NCBI GenBank assembly: GCA_963767475.1
Contig: CAVYEI010000005.1
Coordinates: forward strand, 523,931-587,930
Reading direction: 5' to 3'
DNA: 64,000 nucleotides
DNA from: WHSW01 sp963767475
GTDB taxonomy: Bacteria > Actinomycetota > Thermoleophilia > Solirubrobacterales > 70-9
In this document: piece after piece, positions 52,310-60,641 of the stretch
How positions within the stretch are numbered: position 1 is the first letter of the stretch
Layout: the number at the start of each line of letters is the position of its first letter
Notes under the pieces: generated by a model
Databases searched by the model: none
The model's input: the letters and a program-made list of their open reading frames with translations, nothing else
What the model was told of the DNA's origin: nothing
Program-made: the position numbers and the translations under genes

Positions 52310-52764
52310 AGGTCGCTTACCTCCTTGAGGTCGATCGCGAGTTGTTGGGCGCGCCTCGCGCCCAGGGACTTGGTGACGACCTGGTCCAGCTCTCGCAGGA
52401 CCCGTTCGGCGACGGGCTGAAAGCTGCGCGAGCGCTCGGTCAGGTAGATCCGGCTCGCCCGTCCGTCGTCGGGGTCTGACTCTCGCCGAACCAGCCCGTC
52501 GCGCTCGAGCAGGCGGACCATCGTGGTCATCGTCTGCTTGGCCAGTCGGGCGCGCCGCGCGAGCTCTCCCATCCGCAGGCCGTCCTCCTCGAACAGGGGG
52601 AGGAGGAGCGAGCCGTAGGCAGGCCGGACCTCGCCGTAGCCGCGCTCGCTGAAGTGCGCGTAGAGCAATTCGTTCCAGCGCTGCGACGCCTTCGCCAGCA
52701 GGAAGCCGAGGTTCGCCCGGGTGGCCCCGGCGGGGCTCGGCGTGGGTTTGACGGTCGCCTGCAT
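52306..52764 (-). CDS. MarR-family regulator
   Basis: 152 residues, winged helix: LRMGELARRARLAKQTMTTMVRLLERDGLVRRESDPDDGRASRIYLT (the recognition helix and wing, read as one stretch in the gene), flanked by dimerisation helices. Members usually repress themselves and a neighbour until a phenolic or oxidative signal arrives. A perfect 6-6-6 inverted repeat lies just upstream of the ATG. It is translationally coupled to the SRPBCC gene. Confidence 0.92.
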   Translation of the reverse strand: MQATVKPTPSPAGATRANLGFLLAKASQRWNELLYAHFSERGYGEVRPAYGSLLLPLFEEDGLRMGELARRARLAKQTMTTMVRLLERDGLVRRESDPDDGRASRIYLTERSRSFQPVAERVLRELDQVVTKSLGARRAQQLAIDLKEVSDL

Positions 52765-52769
52765 CCAAC

Positions 52770-52787
52770 TAGTCTTATATCAGACTA
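52770..52787. promoter_or_regulatory. MarR operator, TAGTCT-N6-AGACTA
   Basis: Perfect inverted repeat TAGTCT TATATC AGACTA, six bases before the MarR ATG, in an unusually A/T-rich patch for this genome. The size and position are those of a MarR autoregulatory operator. Confidence 0.75.
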
Positions 52788-52822
52788 ATGGCCAATGCGG
52801 GGTCCCGAGCGGGCCTCCGGAC

Positions 52823-53899
52823 CTAGGCCGGCTGGGGCAGGGCCGGATCCCGGAGCCGGGCGGCGGCGAATTCCCGCAACCCGGCTCCCAGGTCGACACG
52901 GGCTTCGAAGCCGAGGGCGGCCCGTGCGCGCTCCGTCGCCGCGAACACATGCCGGACGTCACCGAGTCGGAATTCACCGGTGATTTCCGGGCGCGGGCCG
53001 CCGATCGCGTCGGCGAGCCCGGTGGCCAGATCCCCGATCGTGCGCGGCCATCCGGACGCGATGTTGAAGGCGCCGTCGAGCTCGGCCGGCGCCTCGATCG
53101 CGAGCCGGTTGGCGACCGCCACATCATGGACGGAGACGAAGTCGCGCAGCTGCCCGCCGTCCTCGAACACTCGCGGGGCGCGGCCGGCCTCGAGCGCGCT
53201 GCGGAAGATGCTGGCGACGCCGGCGTAGGGAGTGTCGCGGGGCATCCGCGGGCCGTAGACGTTGTGGTAGCGAAGCGCGATCGCGCTCGCCCCGGTCTCG
53301 CGGGCAGAGGCCGAGCAGAGGTGTTCCTGGTGGAGCTTGGTCGCCGCGTAGACGTTGCGGGGATCGAGCGGCGCCGATTCAGGCACCGGCGCGGGGGAGA
53401 GGGCACGGTCGCATTCGGGGCAGCCCGGCTCGAACTCGCCCCGCGCCAGGCGCTCCGCCGAGCGCGGGCCCGGGCTGACGACGCCGTGGTCCTCGCACCG
53501 GTAGCGGCCCTCTCCGTAAACGACCATGCTGCCGGCGAGCACTAGCCGGCCGGCGAAGCCGCGGGCGTTCATCGCCTCGAGCAGGACCGCGGTGCCGAGG
53601 CAGTTGTGGTCGACGTAGCCGGGCAGATCGCCGAGGTCGATTCCGAGCCCGACCATCGCCGCCTGGTGTGAGATCGCGTCCACGTCCGCGAGCGCCGCCA
53701 GCACCGCGTCGCGGTCGCGGACATCGGCCCACACGTACTCGGCCTCTGGGTTGAGGTACTCGGGTCGACCCGCGTGGGCGAGCGGGTGCAGGGAGTCGAG
53801 CACGCGCACGCGGCGCCCGGAGGCGACCAGCTCGTCGACCACGTGCGAGCCGACGAACCCGGCGCCGCCGACGACCAGGATCCGCTCCGGGGTGCTCAC
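52823..53899 (-). CDS. NAD-dependent sugar epimerase/dehydratase (extended SDR)
   Basis: 358 residues. RILVVGGAGFVGSHVVDELV is the NAD site; SGSMVVYGEGRYRCEDHG, YAATKLHQEHLC (catalytic Tyr-x3-Lys) and RYHNVYGPRMPRDTPYAGV are typical of extended SDR epimerases/dehydratases acting on nucleotide sugars. CPECDRALSP adds a short Cys-containing insertion. GTG 53899 overlaps the stop of the upstream membrane gene. It probably supplies or modifies sugars for the adjacent glycan genes. Confidence 0.9.
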   Translation of the reverse strand: MSTPERILVVGGAGFVGSHVVDELVASGRRVRVLDSLHPLAHAGRPEYLNPEAEYVWADVRDRDAVLAALADVDAISHQAAMVGLGIDLGDLPGYVDHNCLGTAVLLEAMNARGFAGRLVLAGSMVVYGEGRYRCEDHGVVSPGPRSAERLARGEFEPGCPECDRALSPAPVPESAPLDPRNVYAATKLHQEHLCSASARETGASAIALRYHNVYGPRMPRDTPYAGVASIFRSALEAGRAPRVFEDGGQLRDFVSVHDVAVANRLAIEAPAELDGAFNIASGWPRTIGDLATGLADAIGGPRPEITGEFRLGDVRHVFAATERARAALGFEARVDLGAGLREFAAARLRDPALPQPA

Positions 53900-55218
53900 C
53901 AGACCGTCCCCACGGCGATCTGAATCGCGAGCGCGACGCCCGCCTGGGCGGCTAGCAGGGTCCGTTGGGCTCGCAGACCCTGCGGCAGGGCGGCCGCGGC
54001 GAGCATGATCCAGGGCAGGAAGGGAAGCCAGATCCGCTCCACCTCGCCCTTCGACATTCCGCTCAGGTTGGCGATCACGATCGCCGCCGCCGCGCCTCCG
54101 ACGAGCAGCCAGAGACGCCGATCGCGCAGCCGCCAGAGCGCGATCGCCAACGCCGGGCCGGCGGCGATTGCGAACGCCGCCAGGTTGTTGACCAGGAAGT
54201 AGCCGTATGGGCGGCTGGTCGAGACCGTTGCCAGGTACTGCTCGCGGGCAGTGGCGAAGCCGTCCAGCCACCAGTAGCCGGCGGCAAGAAAGACGAGCGC
54301 CACCGCGACGCCGCCGACCGCGGCCACGGCGAGCGGCCGCACCCGCCGCTCGGCCCAGGCGACCGCCAGCGGAATCGTCATCAGCAGGGCGAGCCCGAAG
54401 GAGAGAAAGCAGGCGATCCCGAACAGCAAGCCGCCGGCGAGCGCGAGCACGTCTGACCGTCGCCCGCGGCTCCGGATAGAGAGCACGATCAGGGCCACGG
54501 CCCAGGCCCCGACGGCCATGTAGAGGGCATCGGCGCTGGTCGCGATCCAAAGCGCGGCCGGGCCGAGCACGAGGAAGGGGAGGGCGCGGCGGGCGGCCGC
54601 TTCGCCGGCGACCGAACGGGCGGCGAGCGCCAGCGCCACAGGGGTCGTGGCGGCGAGCCCGATGATCAGCGCCGCCGCTGGGCCGGCTCCGCCGAGCCCG
54701 GTGCGATCGAGCCCGAAGACGATCAGCGCCATCCCCGGCGGGTGACTGCGCACGTGGGTCGCGTAGGCATCGACCCGGTCTGTGAACGTGGACAGGAACT
54801 CGCCCGGCGAATGCACGAACGGGATCACGGTCAGGTACTCGTGGTCGTCGTTCAGAGGCGCGGCGATCGCGTCGCCGCCGGCGGTGAGCGCGAGCGCGAG
54901 CGGCCAGACCGCGGCGGCGAGCGCGGCGCAGAGCATCAGCATCGGCCAGCTCAGCCGCCGGACCAGGCTCGGCGCCCAGTAGACGATCGCCGCGGCAACC
55001 GCGACCGCCGCGATCACCCCGGCCGTCAGCTGAAAGTCCCAGCCGCCCAGCAGCGGCGGCCCCTTGAGGAACAGTCGCGTGCCGTGGTCGAGCAACAGCC
55101 GGCCCCAGAGGCCGGCGCCGACGATCAGCGCCAGCCACAGGCCGGCGGCGATCGCGGCGGGTGGCGGGCGTGCGGGCCACGTCCACCGCGCCGGCGCCGT
55201 CTCGGAGACCCCTTCCAT
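53896..55218 (-). CDS. Polytopic membrane protein, GT-C-like glycosyltransferase
   Basis: 440 residues with ten or more membrane helices. The first extracytoplasmic loop holds NDDHEYLTVIPFVHSPGEFL, with an acidic DD/DHE cluster, then THVRSHPPGMALIVFGLDR, which is the position where GT-C mannosyl/arabinosyltransferases place catalytic Asp and substrate residues. Lipid-linked sugar donors would be used. The start is the ATG at 55218; a long upstream open frame on this strand is not supported. It is the first gene of a coupled pair with the epimerase. Confidence 0.78.
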   Translation of the reverse strand: MEGVSETAPARWTWPARPPPAAIAAGLWLALIVGAGLWGRLLLDHGTRLFLKGPPLLGGWDFQLTAGVIAAVAVAAAIVYWAPSLVRRLSWPMLMLCAALAAAVWPLALALTAGGDAIAAPLNDDHEYLTVIPFVHSPGEFLSTFTDRVDAYATHVRSHPPGMALIVFGLDRTGLGGAGPAAALIIGLAATTPVALALAARSVAGEAAARRALPFLVLGPAALWIATSADALYMAVGAWAVALIVLSIRSRGRRSDVLALAGGLLFGIACFLSFGLALLMTIPLAVAWAERRVRPLAVAAVGGVAVALVFLAAGYWWLDGFATAREQYLATVSTSRPYGYFLVNNLAAFAIAAGPALAIALWRLRDRRLWLLVGGAAAAIVIANLSGMSKGEVERIWLPFLPWIMLAAAALPQGLRAQRTLLAAQAGVALAIQIAVGTVW

Positions 55219-55299
55219 GGACCCAGGGTCGCGGGCAGTGATTACGAAACTCGAAACGACGTAATCGGCTCGTAAGGCCGAGGTGCCAGCGTCGTTTGC

Positions 55300-55941
55300 G
55301 TGATCGACGTGATCCTTCCCGTGCTCGACGAGGCCGAAGCGATCCCGGTGGTGCTTGCGGCGATGCCGGCCGGCTTTCGCCCGATCGTCGTCGACAACGG
55401 CTCCGTCGACGGCTCCGGTGCGCTCGCCGCCGCGCATGGGGCGACCGTCGTCGAGGAGCCGCAGCGCGGTTTCGGCGCCGCCTGCGCCGCCGGACTTCGG
55501 GCGGCGTGCTCGCCGGTCGTTTGCTTCACCGATTGCGACGGCTCGCTCGACGCCGGCGAGCTGCCGCGGGTGGCGAAGCCGGTGATCCGCGGCGAGTGCG
55601 ATCTGATGCTCGGCGCGCGCGCGGCGGCTCCCGGGGCCTGGCCGGTTCACGCACGGGTCGCCAACCGCGCCCTGGCGCTCGAGCTGCGGCGCCGCTCCGG
55701 CCTGCGGGTCTCCGATCTGGGCCCGATGCGAGCCGCCCGGCGCGAGCCGCTGCTCGACCTGGGAATCGTCGACCGGCGCTTTGGGTGGCCACTGGAGATG
55801 GTGTTGCGGGCGGCCCGCGCCGGATGGCGAATCGAGGAGGTGTCGGTTTCCTACCGCCCGCGGATCGGGCGCTCGAAGGTGACCGGGACCGCGCGCGGCA
55901 CGATCCGCGCGGTCGGTGACATGGCGAGGGCGCTCCGATGA
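55300..55941 (+). CDS. Glycosyltransferase family 2 (polyprenyl-phosphate-sugar synthase-like)
   Basis: 213 residues, GT-A fold: VILPVLDEAEAIPVVLAAMP, PIVVDNGSVDGSGALAA, VVEEPQRGFGAACAAGLRAA and CFTDCDGSLD (the DxD-like site), then LGIVDRRFGWPLEMVLRAARAGWRIEEV. It resembles dolichol-phosphate-mannose synthases without membrane anchor. GTG 55300. It starts a four-gene operon and is divergent from the GT-C-like gene, which could use its lipid-linked product. Confidence 0.88.
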   Translation: MIDVILPVLDEAEAIPVVLAAMPAGFRPIVVDNGSVDGSGALAAAHGATVVEEPQRGFGAACAAGLRAACSPVVCFTDCDGSLDAGELPRVAKPVIRGECDLMLGARAAAPGAWPVHARVANRALALELRRRSGLRVSDLGPMRAARREPLLDLGIVDRRFGWPLEMVLRAARAGWRIEEVSVSYRPRIGRSKVTGTARGTIRAVGDMARALR

Positions 55942-56588
55942 CGATCTCCCCGGCCGACCTGACCCTGATCGTGATCGCCAAGGAGCCGGCGCCGGGGCGA
56001 TCGAAGACTCGCCTCTGCCCGCCATTGCGCTCCCCCGAGGCCGCCGCGATCGCCGAGGCGGCGCTCGCCGACACGCTCGAGACGGTCGCTTCGACCCCGG
56101 CGCGCCGTCGGCTGCTGGCGCTGGACGGACGGCCGGGGCGGTGGCTGCCGAGCGGGTTCGAGGTGGTTCCGCAGGTCGGGGGCGGGCTCGACGCGAGGCT
56201 CGCCGGTGCATTCGACGCGGCCGCCGCGCCGGCGTTGCTGGTCGGCATGGACACCCCGCAGCTCACGGTCGAACTGCTGAGCACGGCGGCGCTGGCGCTG
56301 TGCGGCGAGGGAGTCGAGGCGGTGATCGGCCCGGCCGACGACGGCGGCTACTGGGCGATTGGGCTGCGCCGGCCGCGGCGCGACGCCTTCATCGGGGTGC
56401 CGATGAGCGTGCCGGACACGGCCGCGGCCCAGCGGCGCCGACTGTCCGCACTCGGGCTGCACCCGACCGAGGTCGAGACGCTGCGCGATGTCGACACGAT
56501 CGCCGACGCCGAGGCGGTCGCGGCGCTCTGCCCGGATTCGAGATTTGCGGCCGCGCTCCGGTCGATGCGATGGGCGACCGCGACCTGA
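55938..56588 (+). CDS. TIGR04282-type (DUF2064) transferase
   Basis: 216 residues. LIVIAKEPAPGRSKTRLCPPL is the defining N-terminal signature, with ALLVGMDTPQLTVELL and VIGPADDGGYWAIGLRRP further on. Nucleotidyl/glycosyl-transferase fold, often named arsenosugar-associated although it occurs far more widely. The ATG overlaps the GT2 stop by four bases. It is co-transcribed with GT2 and a molybdopterin protein. Confidence 0.9.
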   Translation: MTISPADLTLIVIAKEPAPGRSKTRLCPPLRSPEAAAIAEAALADTLETVASTPARRRLLALDGRPGRWLPSGFEVVPQVGGGLDARLAGAFDAAAAPALLVGMDTPQLTVELLSTAALALCGEGVEAVIGPADDGGYWAIGLRRPRRDAFIGVPMSVPDTAAAQRRRLSALGLHPTEVETLRDVDTIADAEAVAALCPDSRFAAALRSMRWATAT

Positions 56589-57844
56589 TGCCGCCACCGG
56601 GGCCGTTTCGGCGCGAGTCTTGGCGCAGTCCCCTGCGCGGGCCGTGGCTGACCTCGTTCCTCGGTGCGGCGCTGCTGCCGCTGATCGCGATCTGCGCCCT
56701 GACCGGGTTCCTCTCGCATCTCGCGTACTTCCCCGACCTCGGCGACAACTCGGTCGCCGGGCCAGGAGGCCTGCACTTCTACCTGCTGCCGTTCGACTGG
56801 CCGAGCTCGCCAAGCTGGCTCTACGCCTTTACCCAGGGCCTGCACGTGGTCAGCGGGGTGGCGGCGATCCCGATCCTGCTGGCGAAGCTGTGGTCGGCGA
56901 TGCCGAAGCTGTTCGAGTGGCCGCCTGTGCGCAGCGTCGCCCACGCGCTCGACCGGATCTCGCTGGCGCTGCTGGTCGGCGGCAGCCTGTTCGTGTTCTT
57001 CACCGGGATCCTCAACATCCAGGTCTACTACCCCTGGAACTTCTCCTTCGTCCCCGCCCACTACTACGGCGCCTTCGTCTTCCTCGCCGCGCTCGGGGTG
57101 CACTTGGTCACCAAGCTGCCGGTGGCCCTGCGCGCCTTTCGCGAGCGCGGCGTGCTGCGGCCGCTGCGCGAGGACCTCGCCCACACCGAGCCCGAGCCGG
57201 CGCGCGAGGAGACCACCGCCCCGCTCGCTCCGGCGGCGCCGACGATCACCCGCCGCGGGCTGATCGCCACCGTCGGCGCCGGCTCGCTCGGGCTCGGTGC
57301 GATCGCCGCCGGCCAGTCGATCGGCGGGCCGTTTCGCAGCCTGGCCTTCCTCGCCCCGCGCGGCGGCTCGGGCGACGGGCCAAACGGCTTTCAGGTCAAC
57401 AAGACCGCGGCCACGGTCGGTGTCGATCGGGCGATGACCGGGCCCGAGTGGCGCCTGATCCTTGACGGGGCGCGCCGGGTCGAGCTCTCTCGCGACGAGC
57501 TGCTGGCGCTGGAGCAGCGCACCGAATCGCTGCCGATCGCATGCGTCGAGGGATGGTCGACGACCCAGAGCTGGACCGGCGTGCCGCTGCGCGAGCTCGC
57601 CCGGCTGGCCGGGATCGAGGGGGAGGCAGAGGCGACGGTGGAGTCGCTGCAGCGGGCGGGCTCGTTTCGCCGGGCGACGTTCAGCGACGGTCAGGTCGCT
57701 AACCCGGCCTCGCTGCTGGCACTGCGCGTAAACGGGGTCGACCTCTCGCTCGATCACGGCTTTCCGGCGAGGGTGATCGTGCCCGCGGCCCCGGGGGTCC
57801 ACTGCACCAAGTGGGTAGCCTCGATCAGCTACGCGGAGGTCTGA
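56588..57844 (+). CDS. Cytochrome-b-like membrane domain fused to a molybdopterin (YedY/SUOX) domain
   Basis: 418 residues. Four or five membrane helices (LGAALLPLIAICALTGFLSHL, SWLYAFTQGLHVVSGVAAIPIL, ISLALLVGGSLFVFFTGILN, YYGAFVFLAALGVHLVTKLPV) with paired His residues resemble a di-haem cytochrome b. After a TITRRGLIATVG twin-arginine-like segment comes the molybdopterin domain with Cys ligand in LPIACVEGWSTTQSWTGVPLRE and HCTKWV at the end. The fusion would pass electrons between the membrane pool and a periplasmic Mo site, as MsrPQ does with separate subunits. ATG 56588 forms TGATG with the preceding stop; ATG 56570 is an alternative. Confidence 0.87.
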   Translation: MPPPGPFRRESWRSPLRGPWLTSFLGAALLPLIAICALTGFLSHLAYFPDLGDNSVAGPGGLHFYLLPFDWPSSPSWLYAFTQGLHVVSGVAAIPILLAKLWSAMPKLFEWPPVRSVAHALDRISLALLVGGSLFVFFTGILNIQVYYPWNFSFVPAHYYGAFVFLAALGVHLVTKLPVALRAFRERGVLRPLREDLAHTEPEPAREETTAPLAPAAPTITRRGLIATVGAGSLGLGAIAAGQSIGGPFRSLAFLAPRGGSGDGPNGFQVNKTAATVGVDRAMTGPEWRLILDGARRVELSRDELLALEQRTESLPIACVEGWSTTQSWTGVPLRELARLAGIEGEAEATVESLQRAGSFRRATFSDGQVANPASLLALRVNGVDLSLDHGFPARVIVPAAPGVHCTKWVASISYAEV

Positions 57845-57845
57845 G

Positions 57846-58334
57846 GTGGCCGGGCTGCGCCGGCGCTACGGCGACGGGCCACTGCATCTGATCGCGGTCG
57901 TGATCAGCTTCGCGATCGTCGCCTACGCGCTGATCGAGATCGCGCAGCGCTCCGGAGCGGTGAGCTTCGCGATCTTCTTCGCCGGGGCGATCGTCGCCCA
58001 CGACCTGATCGCGTTTCCGATCTACTCGCTGCTCGACGCGATCGCCGGGCGAGCCGGCGGCGTCGCCGGCATCGGCCGGGCGGCGATCAACTACCTGCGG
58101 ATCCCGGCGCTGCTGTCGGGACTCGCGCTGATCGTCTGGTTCCCGCTCATCCTCGGGCTCAGCAACGGGCTCTACCGGGCCGACACGGGCCACGCCCGGC
58201 CGGCGTACCTGGAGCGCTGGCTGCTGCTGACCGCGGCGCTGTTCGCGATCTCGGGGATCGCCTACGCCGTCAGGCGGCGAGGGCGCGCTCGAGGTCTCGC
58301 CACAGATCCTCCGGGTCCTCGCAGCCGACGCTGA
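57846..58334 (+). CDS. Four-helix membrane protein
   Basis: 162 residues with helices at about 14-32, 38-60, 82-103 and 122-140 (LIAVVISFAIVAYALIEIA, AIFFAGAIVAHDLIAFPIYSL, LIVWFPLILGL, WLLLTAALFAISGIAYAV), plus an Arg-rich tail. Unrecognised. GTG 57846 follows one base after the molybdopterin gene's TGA, so it is probably an accessory subunit of that protein. Its 3' end overlaps the convergent PLP gene by 65 bases. Confidence 0.7.
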   Translation: MAGLRRRYGDGPLHLIAVVISFAIVAYALIEIAQRSGAVSFAIFFAGAIVAHDLIAFPIYSLLDAIAGRAGGVAGIGRAAINYLRIPALLSGLALIVWFPLILGLSNGLYRADTGHARPAYLERWLLLTAALFAISGIAYAVRRRGRARGLATDPPGPRSRR

Positions 58335-59385
58335 GTCGCAACAGCCCGCCGGGCACGCTCGGGTCGGCGTGCCAGGCGGCCTGGCGCTCGATCAGCGTCT
58401 CGACCCCGCCGAGGCTGCTGGCGTGGACGATCACCTCGACCGCGCGGCAGATCGCGTCGGCGCGCTCGGCGCGGCCGACCTCGAACGAGACCAGGGCTCC
58501 GAATCCGTCCAGCAATCGCGAGGCGGCGGCGTGTGCGGGATCGGTGGTGAGCCCCGGGTAGCGCACCGATCCGACGCCCGGGTGCGCCTCGAGTCGGCAG
58601 GCGAGCACTGCGGCGGACTCGACCCCGCGGCCGACCCGTAGCGGCAGCGTTCGCATTCCGCGCAGGCCGAGCCAGGCCTCCATCGTCCCCGGCACCGCGC
58701 CGGTCGCCGTCCTCGTCTCGCGCAGCTGGGCGGCGAGGCGGGGGTCGCGGGCGACCACGGCGCCGAGCATCAGGTCCGAGTGGCCGCCGATGTACTTGGT
58801 CGCGCTGTGGAGGACGAGGTCGGCGCCGAGCTCGAGCGGGCGCAGCAGCACGGGGGTTGCCAGGGTGGAATCGACGACGCTGAGGACGCCGGCGCGGCGC
58901 GCCGCGGCCAGCAGCAGATCGAGCTCGGGGACCTCGAGGTTGGGGTTGGTGATCGCGTCGAGCCAGAGGACGTCGGCGTGCTCGAGCGCCGCGAGGGTCG
59001 ACTTGGTGTCGAGCGGGTCGACCTCGGTCACCTCGAGCGGGCCGCGGGCGAGCAGGCGGCGAACCTCGAGATAGGCCGACCTGGCGACGATCACCCGCGA
59101 GTCGGCGGGGAGCGCGTCCAGCACTGCGTCGGCGGCCGCCATCCCGGAGGCGAAGGTCACAGCGGCGCCGCCTTCGAGCGCACCCAGCGCGGCCTCGCAC
59201 GCCTCCCAGGTCGGGTTCGACTGCCGGGCGTAGCCGGGGCCCTCGCCGGAGGCGAAGGCCGACGCGAATACCGGCGCCTGGTTCAGCGGTTCACCGGGCC
59301 GCCGCGGCCGTCCGGCGAGCACCGCGCGGGTCGCGGGGTGAAGGCGCGCCAGCCGGCTGGCTCGGTCTCGGTACACGGCCCGCAC
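58270..59385 (-). CDS. Cys/Met-metabolism PLP-dependent enzyme
   Basis: 371 residues of the cystathionine gamma-synthase/gamma-lyase family. VTFASGMAAADAVLDAL, WLDAITNPNLEVPELDLL and the Schiff-base Lys in LVLHSATKYIGGHSDLMLG are all present, and GVETLIERQAAWH with LRLSVGCEDPEDLW ends the protein. The exact reaction (lyase or synthase) cannot be set from sequence alone. GTG 59385 gives the usual N-terminus PLNQAPVFASAF. Confidence 0.92.
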   Translation of the reverse strand: MRAVYRDRASRLARLHPATRAVLAGRPRRPGEPLNQAPVFASAFASGEGPGYARQSNPTWEACEAALGALEGGAAVTFASGMAAADAVLDALPADSRVIVARSAYLEVRRLLARGPLEVTEVDPLDTKSTLAALEHADVLWLDAITNPNLEVPELDLLLAAARRAGVLSVVDSTLATPVLLRPLELGADLVLHSATKYIGGHSDLMLGAVVARDPRLAAQLRETRTATGAVPGTMEAWLGLRGMRTLPLRVGRGVESAAVLACRLEAHPGVGSVRYPGLTTDPAHAAASRLLDGFGALVSFEVGRAERADAICRAVEVIVHASSLGGVETLIERQAAWHADPSVPGGLLRLSVGCEDPEDLWRDLERALAA

Positions 59386-59423
59386 CGTATGCCGCCGACA
59401 TTTCCCAACCCTTACGGGGCCGC

Positions 59424-60641
59424 TCAGCCCGGGCGGGGCAGCCTGACCGCAAACCGCGAGCCGACCGCGGGGCGCGACTCGACCGCGATTTCGCCGCCGA
59501 GCGATTCCACGATCCGCTTCGCCAGCGCCAGCCCGAGCCCGGAACCCTCGCCGGCGCGGGCGGCGTCGCCCCGCCAGAAGGGCTCGAACACGCGCTCGAC
59601 GGCCTCGGCGTCGATGCCCTCGCCGGAGTCCTCGACCGCGAGCTCGATCGCCGAGCCGTGGCGGCAGGCGCTGACCCTGACGGTTCCGTCGCTGGGGGTG
59701 TGGCGGATCGCGTTGGCGAGCAGGTTCTGGAGCACGCGGGTGAGCCGCGGGGAGCAGGCGGTCGAGCCGAGCTCGCCGAGCTCCGTGCTCAGGCGCAGCC
59801 CCTTGAGCGCCGCCTGGCCGTCGCAGGCCTCGACCGCCCAGCCGACCACCTGCTCGACCCGCGCCCGCTCGGTCTCGGCCTCGATCGCGCCCGCCTCGAG
59901 CTGCACGAACTCGAACAGGTCGTCGACCAGCCGCGAGAGGGAGTCGACCGAGCCGCTCATCCGCGTCGCGTAGGCGTGCACCGTGGCGGGATCACTGACC
60001 ACGCCGTCCTCGATGGCTTCGGCCATCGCACGCAGGTCGGCGAGCGGCGTGCGCAGATCGTGGGAAACGGCGACGATCAGGTCCTGGCGCTGCGCCTCGA
60101 TCGAGCGCTCGCGCCGCTGGGCAGCCTCGAGCCTGGCCGCCATCTCGTCCAACGCCGCGGCCAGCCGCTCGAGCTCGCGGCCGCCGCCGGTCTCGCCGGC
60201 CCGGGCCTCGAGGTCGCCTGCCGACATCCGCCGCGCCGCCTCGGCGATTCGCTCGATCGCCGCGGCGGAGGCGCGACCGGCGGCGAGCCCGGCGCCGATC
60301 GCGACCCCGGTCGAGTAGATCAGCAGCACGCCGACGAGCTCGGCGTCCTTGTCGCTGACCACCATCAGCGAGGCGAGCACGGCCAGGTTGGCGAGCCCGA
60401 TCAGGGTCGCGAATACGCCGATGCCGATGAACCGCAGCCGCAGCGTCGTCCCGGAGAGCCAGCGGGCGGCGATCCCGATCGCGGCGACGGTGATTGCGAT
60501 CGAAACGCCGAGGGGCGCGATCAGGTGCTCGGCGTCCGCGGACCCGAGGATCAGGGCGCCGGCAGCGAGCGTCAGCAGCGCCGCGGAAATCGCACACGCG
60601 GCCGTGATCGCGGCCGGACCGAGCCACCCCGGCCGGTTCAC
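59424..60641 (-). CDS. Sensor histidine kinase with HAMP domain
   Basis: 405 residues. The membrane region has four predicted helices and little extracellular loop, then HAMP (ERIAEAARRMSAGDLEARAGE), H-box IVAVSHDLRTPLADLRAMAE with the phosphorylated His, and HATPase with N box LLANAIRHTPSDG, G1 DSGEGID, F FEPFWRG and G2 GSGLGLALAKRI. GTG 60641 overlaps the response-regulator stop by four bases. The signal is unknown; the short loops suggest membrane or internal sensing. Confidence 0.93.
   Translation of the reverse strand: MNRPGWLGPAAITAACAISAALLTLAAGALILGSADAEHLIAPLGVSIAITVAAIGIAARWLSGTTLRLRFIGIGVFATLIGLANLAVLASLMVVSDKDAELVGVLLIYSTGVAIGAGLAAGRASAAAIERIAEAARRMSAGDLEARAGETGGGRELERLAAALDEMAARLEAAQRRERSIEAQRQDLIVAVSHDLRTPLADLRAMAEAIEDGVVSDPATVHAYATRMSGSVDSLSRLVDDLFEFVQLEAGAIEAETERARVEQVVGWAVEACDGQAALKGLRLSTELGELGSTACSPRLTRVLQNLLANAIRHTPSDGTVRVSACRHGSAIELAVEDSGEGIDAEAVERVFEPFWRGDAARAGEGSGLGLALAKRIVESLGGEIAVESRPAVGSRFAVRLPRPG

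Noticed and set aside
53896..56211. 771-codon minus-strand frame extending the GT-C-like protein upstream
   Set aside because: The extra 330 residues are Arg/Ala/Pro-rich and lie antisense to the GT2 and TIGR04282 genes. The ATG at 55218 opens directly on the conserved protein.
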